Source: Syntrophaceae bacterium UBA1163
GTDB lineage: Bacteria > Desulfobacterota > BSN033 > UBA1163
Reading direction: 5' to 3'
DNA: 64,000 bases
Assembly: GCA_002311635.1 (NCBI GenBank)
Contig: DBZJ01000030.1
Span: 12,222 to 76,221, forward strand
Part shown: piece by piece, positions 7,623-16,421 of the stretch
Position numbering within the stretch: position 1 is the stretch's first letter
Layout: each line of letters begins with the position of its first letter
The notes under the pieces: generated by a model
What the model was told of the DNA's origin: nothing
The model's database searches: none
The model's input: only the letters and a program-made list of their open reading frames with translations
Position numbers and translations under genes: made by a program

Positions 7623-7651
7623 AAAATAAACATTTCACCCCATCTTGTCAA
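7623..7651 (-). promoter_or_regulatory. Promoter of the fur-cbiMQO unit
   Basis: On the minus strand TTGACA (complement of 7646-7651) and TATTTT (complement of 7623-7628) are 17 bases apart. This is an excellent sigma-70 type promoter about 35 bases before the start codon. Confidence 0.75.
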
Positions 7652-7805
7652 GATTTGAAAAGAGCGTTAATGTCATGTGAAGTTCCTATTCTGCGCTATT
7701 GAAGAAAAATCGCGAGATAAAAGCAAACAAGCACTTTATAGACAAAGGGGCAAAAAAGTGGTAAAAAACGGATCAAGAAAAATTGAATCTAAACAAAGTT
7801 GAATC

Positions 7806-8426
7806 ATGGACTTCCCTAAACGGCATAGTAACAACGTGGTGGGTATTGACCTTGCGGGCAGTCCGAAGCGCAATACCGGCCTTTGCACGTTGAAAAAGGG
7901 GCTCATCACTTCTTGCACGATACTCCATACGGATCAGGAGATTATCAACTACGTAGAGAAAGCGAATCCGGCTATCGTTGCAATAGATGCACCACTCAAC
8001 TTACCGCCCGGACGAAGGTCAATCGGAGACAGGAACGGGGAACATTTTCGTCCCTGCGACCGCGAATTACTGAAACGGGGCATTCGTTTTTTCCCCATTA
8101 CGCTCGGCCCGATGAGATTACTTACTGAGCGAGGTATCCACCTAAAAAAAACTCTCACCCGACGCGGCTACGCAGTCATCGAGGTTTACCCTGGTGCTGC
8201 GCAGGATATATGGCATACGGGTCGGAAACAAGATGGGTTGTCGAAGCTTCGCAAGGCGCTTGAAAAACTCGGAGTCAAAGGGTTACATCAAAAGATGAAC
8301 GGGGACGAGCTTGACGCAGTTACGGCCGCCCTTGTGGGGCAGTTTTTTTTGCGTGGGAAGGCAGAAGTTCTCGGCAATTTCAAGCGTGGTGCCATCGTCA
8401 TTCCCTACACCCAAGAGACGACCTAA
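7806..8426 (+). CDS. DUF429-family protein (predicted RNase H-like fold)
   Basis: A 206-residue protein with VVGIDLAGSPKRNTGLC near residues 11-27, AIVAIDAPLNLP near 59-70, VIEVYPGA near 122 and the late acidic motif DELDAVTAALVG. This spacing of conserved Asp residues (GIDLA, IDAPL, DELDA) is that of DUF429, a family predicted to have an RNase H/resolvase-like nuclease fold; its function is not established. The start is uncertain: ATG 7806 lacks a good ribosome binding site. It is transcribed divergently from the fur unit, sharing a 216-base gap. Confidence 0.8.
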   Translation: MDFPKRHSNNVVGIDLAGSPKRNTGLCTLKKGLITSCTILHTDQEIINYVEKANPAIVAIDAPLNLPPGRRSIGDRNGEHFRPCDRELLKRGIRFFPITLGPMRLLTERGIHLKKTLTRRGYAVIEVYPGAAQDIWHTGRKQDGLSKLRKALEKLGVKGLHQKMNGDELDAVTAALVGQFFLRGKAEVLGNFKRGAIVIPYTQETT

Positions 8427-8500
8427 CTCTGGCTGCGCCGGATCCCCTCAAAACGCGCCGTAAGATATCCGGAAACCGCCCCAGAACTGTAACTTGATCC

Positions 8501-8650
8501 CTATCTTTCAAATATCTTCCTTAACTCATCTTCATTTTTCACAGGCGGTAATCAGGTAAAACCTTCGCAAACGAAAGCCGTAGGAGCCCGGGATTTCTTT
8601 CTCTGTAAGAAATGGGAACCATCTTCCGTTGATGCATTCTTGGAATCACC
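8501..8650 (-). pseudogene. Decayed 3' fragment of a second yyaL-type gene
   Basis: Read on the minus strand this stretch gives SRAPTAFVCEGFT-stop-LPPVKNEDELRKIF, aligning with the C-terminus of intact yyaL downstream ([26 protein letters not shown]). The DNA also aligns with 9236-9350, including CACAGGCGGTAA-CAGGTAAA. The Cys codon after GFT is now TGA. Only about 45 codons remain, and the sequence upstream of them is unrelated. It is a remnant of an old duplication or homologue replacement, separated from the intact gene by a small membrane-protein gene. Confidence 0.75.
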
Positions 8651-8771
8651 TGCCTGAGGTATGTCTTGGCAATCTGTTCTAACTTTTAGACAATCGCGGC
8701 AACGATATTTATTCGGTTGAATTTCCAGTCCGTAATATAAGATTTCATCAAAACAACAGAAAGGAGGGAGG

Positions 8772-9182
8772 GTGACGAACGTGAAACGATTTATTGGAAC
8801 AAGTATTCTTGTATTTATTGTGATTGAGGTGATCAATTTCTTCGTCCATGGCGTCATCTTCAAGAAGACCTACGCATCTCTCGGGGCTTTGTGGAGGCCT
8901 GACATGATGCCAAAGATGTGGATCATCCACGTCGGTTATCTTATCCTGTCATTCATATTCACCTATATTTTCATCAAAGGATATGAAAATAAAGGTGCCA
9001 TGGGGGGTGTCCGGTACGGAATCATCATTGGACTTTTCGCAAACATTCCCTATGCATTCTTTGAATACGCCATCTTTCCTCTCCCCTTTGCTCTGTGTTT
9101 GGGATGGTTCATCTTCGGGATGATCGAATATATCTTTTGCGGAATGATTGCAGCAGCGGCATACAAGCCGCGGGAGAGGTAG
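8772..9182 (+). CDS. Small integral membrane protein, 136 aa, unknown function
   Basis: The frame starts at GTG 8772 just behind AAGGAGGG (a second in-frame GTG lies at 8781 at a more usual distance). The protein has four hydrophobic helices: TSILVFIVIEVINFFVHGVIF, IIHVGYLILSFIFTYIFI, YGIIIGLFANIPYAFFEYAIF and LGWFIFGMIEYIFCGMIAAAAY. The loop ENKGAMGGVRYG between helices 2 and 3 is a Gly-rich turn often seen in small uncharacterised membrane families. No catalytic motif is seen. It sits between a yyaL remnant and intact yyaL, on the opposite strand. Confidence 0.75.
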   Translation: MTNVKRFIGTSILVFIVIEVINFFVHGVIFKKTYASLGALWRPDMMPKMWIIHVGYLILSFIFTYIFIKGYENKGAMGGVRYGIIIGLFANIPYAFFEYAIFPLPFALCLGWFIFGMIEYIFCGMIAAAAYKPRER

Positions 9183-9205
9183 ACCCATTCACGACTTCGA
9201 TGGCA

Positions 9206-9224
9206 TTGCCACAACTTGTGGCAA
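9206..9224. repeat. Perfect dyad between convergent genes
   Basis: TTGCCACAA-C-TTGTGGCAA is a perfect inverted repeat with one central base, lying 24 bases after the stop of the membrane protein and 11 bases beyond the 3' end of yyaL. No T-run follows, so it is more likely a binding site or a weak bidirectional transcription stop than a classical terminator. Confidence 0.5.
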
Positions 9225-9234
9225 CGCCGCGAGT

Positions 9235-11289
9235 TCATCCCATCACCTTTTTCAATTCCTTTACGTCCCTCACAGGCGGTAAGCAGGTAAATCCTTTGCA
9301 GACGAAAGCGGTTGGAACCTCTGGCATCCCTTTCTCCATGAGAAATGGAAACCAATTCCCTTTTATAGGTTCTTGAGGATCCCTCAGGCTCAGAATTCTG
9401 TTAGGAAGATAGGCGAGGTGGATCTCTTTGAGCATGCTTTTTGTCCTCGGATCATCTCTTGAACCGATGATTCCGATCTCCTGTGGATTCAAAAAGAATG
9501 AGAGGCCGGATAGCATCTGGCTAAATCCGGAAGGATGCTGCTCGAGAAAGTTATGAAAGAGAAGAAGAACCTGCTCGGCCTTCGATTTGAAAGATTCTTC
9601 ACCGGTGAGATAGCCGAGTTTGGTCAAATTAAATACGGTGATGGAATTTGCCGAAGGGATGGCATTATCATAAGGGTTTTTTGACCGGGCAATCAAAGGC
9701 TCGTTCTCCTTCCCTGTGAAGAAGAAACCTCCATTCTTCTCATCCCAGAATTGGTAAATCATTCTCTGGTTGAGATCCTCTGCCTCTTTCAACCATTCCG
9801 CCTCAAATGTGGCTTCATACAGATCGATGAGAGCCTGGATAAAAAAAGCATAGTCTTCTGAATACCCCTTCACCCGGGATTTTCCTCCACGAAACACCCT
9901 CAACAAGTCGCCATCCTGCCGCATCATCCGGAGGATGAAACGGGCGGCTTCTTTTCCCCCGTTCAAATATTGCTCTTTTTCCGTGACGTTAAATCCATCC
10001 ACAAAACCGGAGATCATCAAACCGTTCCAAGAAGTCAGAATCTTCTCATCCCGCCCGGGTCTCACTCTTTTTTCCCTTTCAGCATAGAGTTTCTGCCGCC
10101 CCTCCGCCAATACCTTTTTCAACTCCACAACGGGCATTCCGTATAATTGAGAAACCTTTTCTGAAGTGGAAGCAATATGAAGGACGCTTTTCCCTCCTTC
10201 AAAATTTCCTTCGGTGGCCACCCCATAATAAGCGCAGAAAGGGGTTCCCTTTTCTTTGCCCAATACTTCTTTAATCTCGTCTCTCGTCCAGACATAAAAC
10301 TTCCCTTCCTCACCTTCGCTATCCGCATCCTGGGTGGAGTAGAACCCTCCTTCCGGACTTCTCATTTCACGAAGGACATACTTGAGGATTGCCTCGCCTA
10401 CGTCACGATACCTTTCCTTCCCAGTGGCCTGATAGGCCTCGAAATAGGATCTCGAAAGCAGGGCGTTGTCATAGAGCATTTTCTCAAAATGGGGAATGAG
10501 CCATCGTTCATCCACGGAATAACGGTGGAGCCCTCCTCCGAGATGGTCATAGATCCCACCATTGGCCATTTTCTCCAGAGTTTTTTCCACCATTTCCAAT
10601 GCATTTTTTGAACCTGTGCTCTTCCAGTACCGGAGGAGAAAAGAGAGGGCCATGCTGCTGGGGAATTTCGGGGCGTTTCCGAATCCTCCATAAATCGGAT
10701 CGAATTGACTCTCCAGGGCGCTGAACGCCTTTGACAAAACGCCATCGCTCAACGCTTCGTGAGAGGGAACGATTTCAACGATCTGACGAAGAGCTTGTTT
10801 CAACTGGGCCTCCATCTTTCCCACTTCCCCTCGATGAGAGCGATAATAATCAGAAACGATGGCCAGGACTTTTGAAAATCCCGGCATTCCCCCCCGATCT
10901 TCGGGAGGGAAATAAGTTCCCGCATGAAAGGGGATGAGATCAGGAGTTAAGAAGACGGTCATCGGCCATCCCCCGGACCCGGTCATCACCTGAACAGCAT
11001 TCATATAAAGCTCATCAAGATCCGGTCGCTCCTCTCGGTCAACCTTGATATTAATAAAGCGGAGGTTCATGAGTCCCGCAATCGCCTCATTTTCGAAAGA
11101 CTCCTTTTCCATCACATGGCACCAATGGCAGGAGGAGTAGCCAACGCTGAGAAGAATGGGCCGATCTTCTTTCTTGGCACGGCTCAGGGCCTCCTCTCCC
11201 CACGGATACCAATCCACAGGATTATGGGCATGTTGTAAAAGATAAGGGCTGGTCTCATGCACCAGCCGGTTTGTATATTTATACTCCAT
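9235..11289 (-). CDS. yyaL: YyaL-type thioredoxin-domain protein (DUF255)
   Basis: A 684-residue member of the spermatogenesis-associated 20/YyaL family. The N-terminal DUF255 thioredoxin-like domain carries [25 protein letters not shown] and the CxxC site [10 protein letters not shown]. The rest is an alpha/alpha six-hairpin toroid resembling N-acyl-glucosamine 2-epimerase or cellobiose epimerase ([30 protein letters not shown]). Biochemical function is not firmly known. ATG 11289 follows GAGGAG at 7 bases; the frame extends 16 codons further without a better site. Its 3' end has a decayed relative at 8501-8650. Confidence 0.92.
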   Translation of the reverse strand: MEYKYTNRLVHETSPYLLQHAHNPVDWYPWGEEALSRAKKEDRPILLSVGYSSCHWCHVMEKESFENEAIAGLMNLRFINIKVDREERPDLDELYMNAVQVMTGSGGWPMTVFLTPDLIPFHAGTYFPPEDRGGMPGFSKVLAIVSDYYRSHRGEVGKMEAQLKQALRQIVEIVPSHEALSDGVLSKAFSALESQFDPIYGGFGNAPKFPSSMALSFLLRYWKSTGSKNALEMVEKTLEKMANGGIYDHLGGGLHRYSVDERWLIPHFEKMLYDNALLSRSYFEAYQATGKERYRDVGEAILKYVLREMRSPEGGFYSTQDADSEGEEGKFYVWTRDEIKEVLGKEKGTPFCAYYGVATEGNFEGGKSVLHIASTSEKVSQLYGMPVVELKKVLAEGRQKLYAEREKRVRPGRDEKILTSWNGLMISGFVDGFNVTEKEQYLNGGKEAARFILRMMRQDGDLLRVFRGGKSRVKGYSEDYAFFIQALIDLYEATFEAEWLKEAEDLNQRMIYQFWDEKNGGFFFTGKENEPLIARSKNPYDNAIPSANSITVFNLTKLGYLTGEESFKSKAEQVLLLFHNFLEQHPSGFSQMLSGLSFFLNPQEIGIIGSRDDPRTKSMLKEIHLAYLPNRILSLRDPQEPIKGNWFPFLMEKGMPEVPTAFVCKGFTCLPPVRDVKELKKVMG

Positions 11290-11445
11290 TCTTAGCTCCT
11301 CAGGGGTATTTATAACCATTGGGATGGAGAATGACAAGGAAAATCAGCTTGACTTTTATGGAAGAGTTAGTAGTATCATTACCCGGGAAAAACGATCCCG
11401 AAAATGGGAAAGAACTTCAAATCATTCGTTTAGGTTTGCGTCCTG

Positions 11446-11781
11446 ATGAAAAGAGAGCTTACATTTGAATTAGGTTTGTATGCCTTATGTATCGTGCTGG
11501 TAGGATTGCTCTGGCATAAGCCAGTTGTTCTAACCATTTGTTATGTTGCTATCAGCGTCGTCGCACTCACCAAATGGCATACCAAAAGTGATCTACTCTT
11601 CTATTTTGTTACCTTTGTCCTTGGCCCCATAGGAGAATTCATCGCCATTTACCTTGGAGCCTGGAAGTATTCGAAACCACTTTTTTTGATTCCCTTGTGG
11701 TTGCCTTTCTTATGGGGTATTTGCGCCTTGTTTATGAAAAATATCTCCGAGACCCTGTTAAAAGGAAGTGGGAAGCCGTGA
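11446..11781 (+). CDS. Small integral membrane protein, 111 aa, unknown function
   Basis: A 111-residue hydrophobic protein with about four helices: LYALCIVLVGLLW, PVVLTICYVAISVVAL, LLFYFVTFVLGPIGEFIAIYLG and LIPLWLPFLWGICALFM. The segment LGPIGEFIAIYLGAWKY...PLFLIPLWLPFLWG is reminiscent of DUF2878-like or other small Trp-rich membrane proteins, but I would not assign a family. No strong ribosome binding site precedes ATG 11446. It stands alone between yyaL (divergent) and the universal stress gene (convergent). Confidence 0.65.
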   Translation: MKRELTFELGLYALCIVLVGLLWHKPVVLTICYVAISVVALTKWHTKSDLLFYFVTFVLGPIGEFIAIYLGAWKYSKPLFLIPLWLPFLWGICALFMKNISETLLKGSGKP

Positions 11782-11875
11782 CCTGATCATTGGCCTTCCG
11801 GCAAAATAGACATACAAAAGTTCGGCGTTATCTTTTCGATTTCCGGACCCATTTACTCCGTTGAATCCCATCGAT

Positions 11876-12304
11876 CTATCCATCGCATTGAGCCAGAAAG
11901 ACCGGCTTCGGCGTGCGGCGCAGGACTTTTTCGGCTACACATCCCCGGAAAAGATGTCTGATCCCACTATGGCGACGGGTGGACATGGCAATCAAGCCGA
12001 TTTCTTTCTGGGCCGCATGTTCCAATATCTCCTCAACCTCATTTCCGTAACGGACATGGGCATCTACGTCAAACCCTTTCGCCTTCAAGCGGCCCTCCAT
12101 ATCATGAAGATATTCCTCTGCCTCACGGACGACCTCCACCTGGGCTTCTGTTTGATCTACGCCGGGAAACGTGTGGGCCATGGCGACTCGCAAAAGGCAA
12201 ATACCTTCTTCGTTGCGTTCTGCCAGCTCCTCAACCTTCGGGATAATATTCTCCGCACAGTCCGAGCCGTCGAGCGGTACAAGAATCCTTTCTTTTTTTT
12301 CCAT
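11876..12304 (-). CDS. Universal stress protein (UspA fold), ATP motif degenerate
   Basis: A 142-residue UspA-domain protein: ILVPLDGSDCAENIIPKVEEL at the start, a central ICLLRVAM strand, and IGLIAMSTRRHSGIRHLFRG with CVAEKVLRRTPKPVFL at the end. The usual ATP-binding pattern G-2x-G-9x-G-S/T reads S-TR-R-...-GC here, so two glycines and the Ser/Thr are replaced; this protein may be of the non-ATP-binding type. GGAGGG lies upstream of ATG 12304. It follows typA on the same strand and may be co-transcribed with it. Confidence 0.9.
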   Translation of the reverse strand: MEKKERILVPLDGSDCAENIIPKVEELAERNEEGICLLRVAMAHTFPGVDQTEAQVEVVREAEEYLHDMEGRLKAKGFDVDAHVRYGNEVEEILEHAAQKEIGLIAMSTRRHSGIRHLFRGCVAEKVLRRTPKPVFLAQCDG

Positions 12305-12346
12305 AAAGACCCTCCGCTTTAAACTTAATAACTCTTATCTTGTCTG

Positions 12347-14149
12347 TCAAATGAACCTGGGTCTCTTATTCGATTCGAGGATCTTTTTTCTGATGCGCAC
12401 GGAGTGTGGGGTCACCTCCACCAGCTCATCTTCCTTGATGAACTCAATGGCCTGCTCAAGGCTATGGATCCTGGGAGGAATGAGCTGCAAGGCTTCGTCC
12501 GAACCGGCTGCCCTCATGTTGGTCAGTTTCTTCTCCTTCGTCACATTGACATTCAGATCGTTCTCTCTTGAATTCTCGCCGATCACCATCCCTTCGTAGA
12601 CAGGCGTATTCTCCTTTATAAAGAGTGTCCCTCGGGGCTGGAGATGATAAAGGGCATACGGGGTGGTCTTCCCGGGCCGGTCTGCAATCAGAGTTCCGGT
12701 AGAGCGTTTGGTGATGGGTCCATGCCACGGTTCATAACCGTCGAAGATGTGGTTGAAGAGGCCCGTCCCCCGTGTATCCGTCAAAAACTGGGAACGGAAA
12801 CCGATTAGCCCTCTGGATGGAATCCTGAATTCGAGGCGAACCCTGCCATGGCCGTTGTTGTTCATCTTCTGCATCCTGCCTTTCCGGATCCCTATCTGCT
12901 GTGTCACAACGCCTATGAATTCCTCTGGAATATCGATGACGAGATGCTCCATCGGCTCGTGAAGAATGCCGTCCAGATTCTTTGTAATGCTCTCCGGCAT
13001 GGACACAGAAAGCTCATAGTCTTCTCTCCTGATCATCTCAATGAGGATGGCAAGCTGCAGCTCTCCTCTTCCCATCACCTTGAAAGAATCTGTGGAATCG
13101 AAGTCCACCTTGATCGACACATTATACAGGAGCTCCTTTTCAAGCCGTTCCCTCAGATTCCTCGACGTGACATACCTTCCCTCCTGGCCCGCAAAGGGGG
13201 ATGTGTTCACGGAAAAAACCATGGAAATGGTGGGCTCATCCACCGCAATTCTCGGAAGAGGCTCCGTATTTTCAATATCGGAGATGGTGTCACCGATATT
13301 AATCCCTTCAATGCCTGCCAGGGCGACAATATCTCCCGCCCGGGCCTCTTTGATGTCCACTCTTTCGAGTCCTTGAAACCCGCAGAGAGAGGTAACCTTC
13401 GTCTTTATCGGTTCCCCTTTTCCATCGATGCTCGATACCCAATCTCCGACCTTCACCGAGCCTGAGAAAATCCTCCCTATGGCGAGCCTACCTACATAAT
13501 CGTTATAGTCGATGTTGGTGACCAGAAGCTTCAGTGGTCCCCCCTCATCCCCTTCCGGTGGCGGAACGGCACGAAGGATGAGCTCGAACAGACACTGAAG
13601 GTCTTTCGTATTCTCATCAGGCCGCAGTTTCGCAATCCCGAGCTTTGCATTGGTGTAGACGATTGGAAATTCGAGCTGGCTCTCCGTGGCATCGAGGTCG
13701 ATAAACAGATCGTAGACCTCATTCAGCACCTCTCGGATCCTCGCATCCGCACGGTCTATTTTGTTAATCACGAGGATGGGAGGCAGATTGAACTCGAGAG
13801 CCTTTTTCAGGACGAACCTGGTCTGGGGCAGAGGCCCTTCAGAGGCATCGACGAGGAGCAGCACGCCGTCCACCATCTTGAGCGTCCTTTCCACTTCCCC
13901 GCCGAAATCGGCATGGCCTGGCGTATCGACAATATTGATCTTGACCCCCTTGTATTCGATCGCCGTATTCTTTGCCATGATCGTAATGCCACGCTCCCGC
14001 TCCAGGTCGATATTGTCCATCACCCTCTCCTGGACCTTTTCGTTCAAACGGAAAATGCCCGACTGCCTGAGCAGGCCATCGACGATCGTCGTCTTTCCAT
14101 GATCCACATGGGCAATCAGGGCAATGTTTCTCAAATCGTCGCGTTTCAT
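12347..14149 (-). CDS. typA: Ribosome-associated GTPase TypA/BipA
   Basis: A translational GTPase of the EF-G family that assists 50S assembly, especially under stress or cold. The 600-residue length is normal. GTPase motifs are G1 [10 protein letters not shown]2 ERGITI, G3 DTPGHADF, G4 NKIDRADAR. Domain II follows (ATP...[18 protein letters not shown]), then the EF-G III/V-like domains, and the BipA-specific C-terminus ([33 protein letters not shown]). AAGG lies 7 bases upstream of ATG 14149. It is downstream of a DEAD-box RNA helicase gene, another ribosome-biogenesis type of factor. Confidence 0.96.
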   Translation of the reverse strand: MKRDDLRNIALIAHVDHGKTTIVDGLLRQSGIFRLNEKVQERVMDNIDLERERGITIMAKNTAIEYKGVKINIVDTPGHADFGGEVERTLKMVDGVLLLVDASEGPLPQTRFVLKKALEFNLPPILVINKIDRADARIREVLNEVYDLFIDLDATESQLEFPIVYTNAKLGIAKLRPDENTKDLQCLFELILRAVPPPEGDEGGPLKLLVTNIDYNDYVGRLAIGRIFSGSVKVGDWVSSIDGKGEPIKTKVTSLCGFQGLERVDIKEARAGDIVALAGIEGINIGDTISDIENTEPLPRIAVDEPTISMVFSVNTSPFAGQEGRYVTSRNLRERLEKELLYNVSIKVDFDSTDSFKVMGRGELQLAILIEMIRREDYELSVSMPESITKNLDGILHEPMEHLVIDIPEEFIGVVTQQIGIRKGRMQKMNNNGHGRVRLEFRIPSRGLIGFRSQFLTDTRGTGLFNHIFDGYEPWHGPITKRSTGTLIADRPGKTTPYALYHLQPRGTLFIKENTPVYEGMVIGENSRENDLNVNVTKEKKLTNMRAAGSDEALQLIPPRIHSLEQAIEFIKEDELVEVTPHSVRIRKKILESNKRPRFI

Positions 14150-14217
14150 AAGTCAACCTTAGCGTTGCATTGGATTGGCCGCGGAGTATGTTTCCGGCTC
14201 TATTAAGGGTCACGGGG

Positions 14218-15417
14218 TCAAGGGTTAAGACCTCGAGGGTAGAAAGTGGAAGGTGGAACGGATGTTCGGTGCCCTTGGGACCGTTTCTGTTTGATGTTTT
14301 GAAGGTCAGGGACGCTGCCGTGCCATACGGGATCAATACGATTCAGCTTAAACAGAGATTTCAAGTCCCCCAGTTCCTGACGTGTCACAAAAGTCATGGC
14401 AATGCCAGCCCGTCCCATTCTTCCCGTTCTTCCAGTCCGGTGCGTGTAGGACTCCGACCGATACGGGTAGTCATAATTAATCACGTGGCTGACACAACTG
14501 AAGTCGAGCCCGCGACCCGCAACGTCGGTGGCAACCAGGAGAGAGATCTCGTTTCGGCGAAAACGCTCGAAGATAGACGTCCGCCTCGATTGTTCCAGAC
14601 CTCCGTGGATATACGCGATCGATTCGAATTTTCCTTCCAACTTTCTTATCAGTTGCTCACCGTGATGCCTTGAGTTGCAAAAGATGATGGCCTGGGAGAT
14701 CTTCTCCCTCCTTAGGTACTCGATCAAATCGTTGAGGCGGTCGTCCCGTCCTGTAAGCTGAAAATGGTGAACCAGACTCTGAGGAGCCACCCGTTCCTTG
14801 TTCAATTCCACTCGGACGGGTTTGATCAGGTAGGCCCGGGCCAGTCGATCGATCTCTTCGGGCATCGTCGCCCCAAAGAGCAATGTCTGGTGCTCATGAA
14901 TCAGACAGGACAGGATGAAGTCTATATCTTCGATAAACCCCATCTTCAGCATCTCGTCCGCCTCGTCCAGAACCAGCGTGCGAACAGAAGAGAGGTCAAT
15001 CGACGTAGTATGGTAGAGGAAATCAATCAAGCGGCCGGGTGTCGCAACAAGGACGTGGACCCCATCCTTTAATTTCCCTTCCTGAATCTCCATCGGGAAT
15101 CCGCCAAAGATGGCGAAAGGAACAACATCTGTCAATCTCGAAATCTTGCTAATCTCCTCTACATATTGAAGGGCCAGCTCACGCGTAGGAACCAAGATGA
15201 GGGCCTGGATGGCATTGAGCGAAGCATCGATCCTCTGAATCAGCGGAATGCCGCAGGCAGCTGTCTTCCCTGAGCCCGTCTCTGCCCGGGCCAAGAGATC
15301 TCTTCCGCTCAGAATGGGGAAAAAGGTCTTTTCCTGGATCGGTGTCAAGTCGTCGTATCCCATGCCGGTCAGGGCCTCCAGAATCTCCGGCTTCAAATCC
15401 AAGTCTGAAAACTTCAT
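14218..15417 (-). CDS. DEAD-box ATP-dependent RNA helicase
   Basis: A 399-residue two-domain helicase. Seen in order: Q motif (KFSDLDLKPEILEAL...LTPIQEKTF), motif I AETGSGKT, Ia PTRELALQ, Ib TPGRLIDFL, II DEADEM (VLDEAD), III GATMP in place of the usual SAT, IV IIFCNSR, V ATDVAGRGLDF and VI HRTGRTGRMGRAG. The C-terminal extension is short and carries no extra RNA-binding domain, resembling RhlE/DeaD-core proteins. I start it at ATG 15417 with GAGGA 6 bases upstream. It precedes typA with a 68-base gap and may form an operon with it. Confidence 0.95.
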   Translation of the reverse strand: MKFSDLDLKPEILEALTGMGYDDLTPIQEKTFFPILSGRDLLARAETGSGKTAACGIPLIQRIDASLNAIQALILVPTRELALQYVEEISKISRLTDVVPFAIFGGFPMEIQEGKLKDGVHVLVATPGRLIDFLYHTTSIDLSSVRTLVLDEADEMLKMGFIEDIDFILSCLIHEHQTLLFGATMPEEIDRLARAYLIKPVRVELNKERVAPQSLVHHFQLTGRDDRLNDLIEYLRREKISQAIIFCNSRHHGEQLIRKLEGKFESIAYIHGGLEQSRRTSIFERFRRNEISLLVATDVAGRGLDFSCVSHVINYDYPYRSESYTHRTGRTGRMGRAGIAMTFVTRQELGDLKSLFKLNRIDPVWHGSVPDLQNIKQKRSQGHRTSVPPSTFYPRGLNP

Positions 15418-15761
15418 TCTCAATCCTCAGATAACCGAGTCAATATTGAACAGGGCCGTTCTTTTTCCTTTTTTTCCCAAACCAACAATTTCCACGATTT
15501 CAAACGACAAACGGATAAGCAATGCAGAAATAAGTTGGAGGAATTTGTAGGATTAACAAAAAACCCGCAAAGAAGCCGTCAAGCATTTTTTACGGGCCCT
15601 CTTTTCCATGGCTCCGAAAGTCATACTTATTATACGCTACTTCTTATCCAAAAGCAACAAAGCCCCGTGTGTCGTTATCTCTGTAGGATGAGCCAAGTCA
15701 CAGTCTTAAAAAATCTTAATCCAGATCTAATCCCACTCTAATGTTTTTGTCTTATATTTTT
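15418..15761. other. Intergenic stretch without a supported gene
   Basis: AT-rich sequence upstream of the helicase. The only open frames are short and lack ribosome binding sites. A TATTAT at about 15629-15634 could be a -10 box for a plus-strand transcript leading into the structured element at 15770-15861, but no good -35 box accompanies it. Confidence 0.4.
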
Positions 15762-15769
15762 TTGGAAGA

Positions 15770-15861
15770 ACCAGTACACCAAAAAGCTCCTTGTTTTTCC
15801 CCCTACTGATGTACTGGTGGGGATCAGTTATCGCCCTCCTCTAACTGATCCCTTTTTTTTT
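15770..15861 (+). ncRNA. Structured element ending in a strong terminator; sRNA or attenuator candidate
   Basis: ACCAGTACA (15770-15778) and TGTACTGGT (15810-15818) pair as a first hairpin. Directly after it, GGGATCAGTTA (15820-15830) and TAACTGATCCC (15842-15852) form an 11-base-pair stem followed by nine T residues, a textbook terminator. ACTGAT (15805-15810) can instead pair with ATCAGT inside the terminator arm, giving a competing structure. No plus-strand gene lies nearby on either side, so this is either the end of a small RNA or a relic attenuator. I do not recognise a known RNA family. Confidence 0.5.
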
Positions 15862-15967
15862 GAAAGACGACTGGAAAATAATCTACCGGTTTAAGGGAAA
15901 GGTGTCCCGCCTACGAATCCGTTGTTTTTTGGCTGGATCGCACAGACCTGTCTATAACTACAAATTG

Positions 15968-16192
15968 CTATTCCATTCGGTTCACACTTGTCAAACAGCA
16001 AAACCGAGACTTTTCTCCTTCTCGACCCTCGACCTTATCATAAAGTATCTCCAGGCATTCCTTATTTCCCAGCCATACTTTATCGGGCGTGTTTTCGGCC
16101 TCCAGTAGGATGATCCGTTCTTTAACCTTCTTCACTTTATAGAATTCCCCAGTCGATTTACTCTTCAATATATCTCCCATTACAGGTTTCAT
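15968..16192 (-). CDS. Small KOW/SH3-like protein, 74 aa, controlled by GEMM aptamer
   Basis: A 74-residue protein beginning MKPVMGDILKSKSTGEFYKVKKV. The pattern GDxxKxxxxGxxYKVKKxxxxxxxLxxE is shared with the 66-residue protein at 40555-40755, so the two are paralogues. A glycine-led, strand-rich, basic segment of this size suggests a small beta-barrel (KOW/SH3-like) and possibly nucleic-acid or protein binding, but that is an inference. The C-terminal part (EGREGEKSRFCCLTSVNRME) is not shared. GAGGGGG lies about 12 bases upstream. It is the only gene in a unit with a sigma-54 promoter, a GEMM-type aptamer and a terminator. Confidence 0.75.
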   Translation of the reverse strand: MKPVMGDILKSKSTGEFYKVKKVKERIILLEAENTPDKVWLGNKECLEILYDKVEGREGEKSRFCCLTSVNRME

Positions 16193-16250
16193 TGATCATT
16201 GCCCCCTCAAATCTTTTTTTGTTTTCCTTCCTTCTACGCCATTGACCCAG

Positions 16251-16297
16251 AAATTAAAAACCGGATTACCTGTCCAGATAAAGCCACGGTAATCCGG
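16251..16297 (-). terminator. Terminator of the GEMM expression platform
   Basis: On the minus strand CCGGATTACC and GGTAATCCGG form a perfect 10-base-pair stem with a 17-base loop, followed by TTTTT. It lies between the aptamer and the start codon at 16192. The loop contains TGGCTTTATC, the exact complement of the aptamer's 5' segment GATAAAGCCA, offering a mutually exclusive pairing. Confidence 0.85.
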
Positions 16298-16311
16298 TCC
16301 TGTTCATTTAT

Positions 16312-16386
16312 CCTTCGGCAACCCGGCTATCCCTTTGGGACCCGTAGCTTTCCGTCCCACGATTACTCGTGGTTTGGCTTTATCGA
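16312..16386 (-). promoter_or_regulatory. c-di-GMP-I (GEMM) class riboswitch aptamer, variant
   Basis: On the minus strand the hallmarks of GEMM-I are in order: GCCAAACC, then a helix CCACGA-GTAA-TCGTGG closed by a GNRA tetraloop, GGGACGGAAAGC, CGGGTCCC, and the 3' strand GCCGGGTTGCCGAA. The usual 5' strand is GGCAAACC, complementary to GGTTGCC; here the second G is C, leaving a C-C opposition at the position I align with ligand-contacting G20 of the Vibrio aptamer. Ligand could be c-di-GMP, 3',3'-cGAMP (as in Geobacter) or altered. It controls the 74-residue gene. Confidence 0.85.
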
Positions 16387-16421
16387 CTGTCTCTTTACTA
16401 AGAAACTGTAGGGTATATTTC

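Noticed and set aside
8501-8650. TGA in the yyaL remnant as a second selenocysteine codon
   Set aside because: It replaces a Cys codon, which is suggestive, but the fragment lacks the rest of the gene, its start and a SECIS-like hairpin, so decay is the simpler reading.
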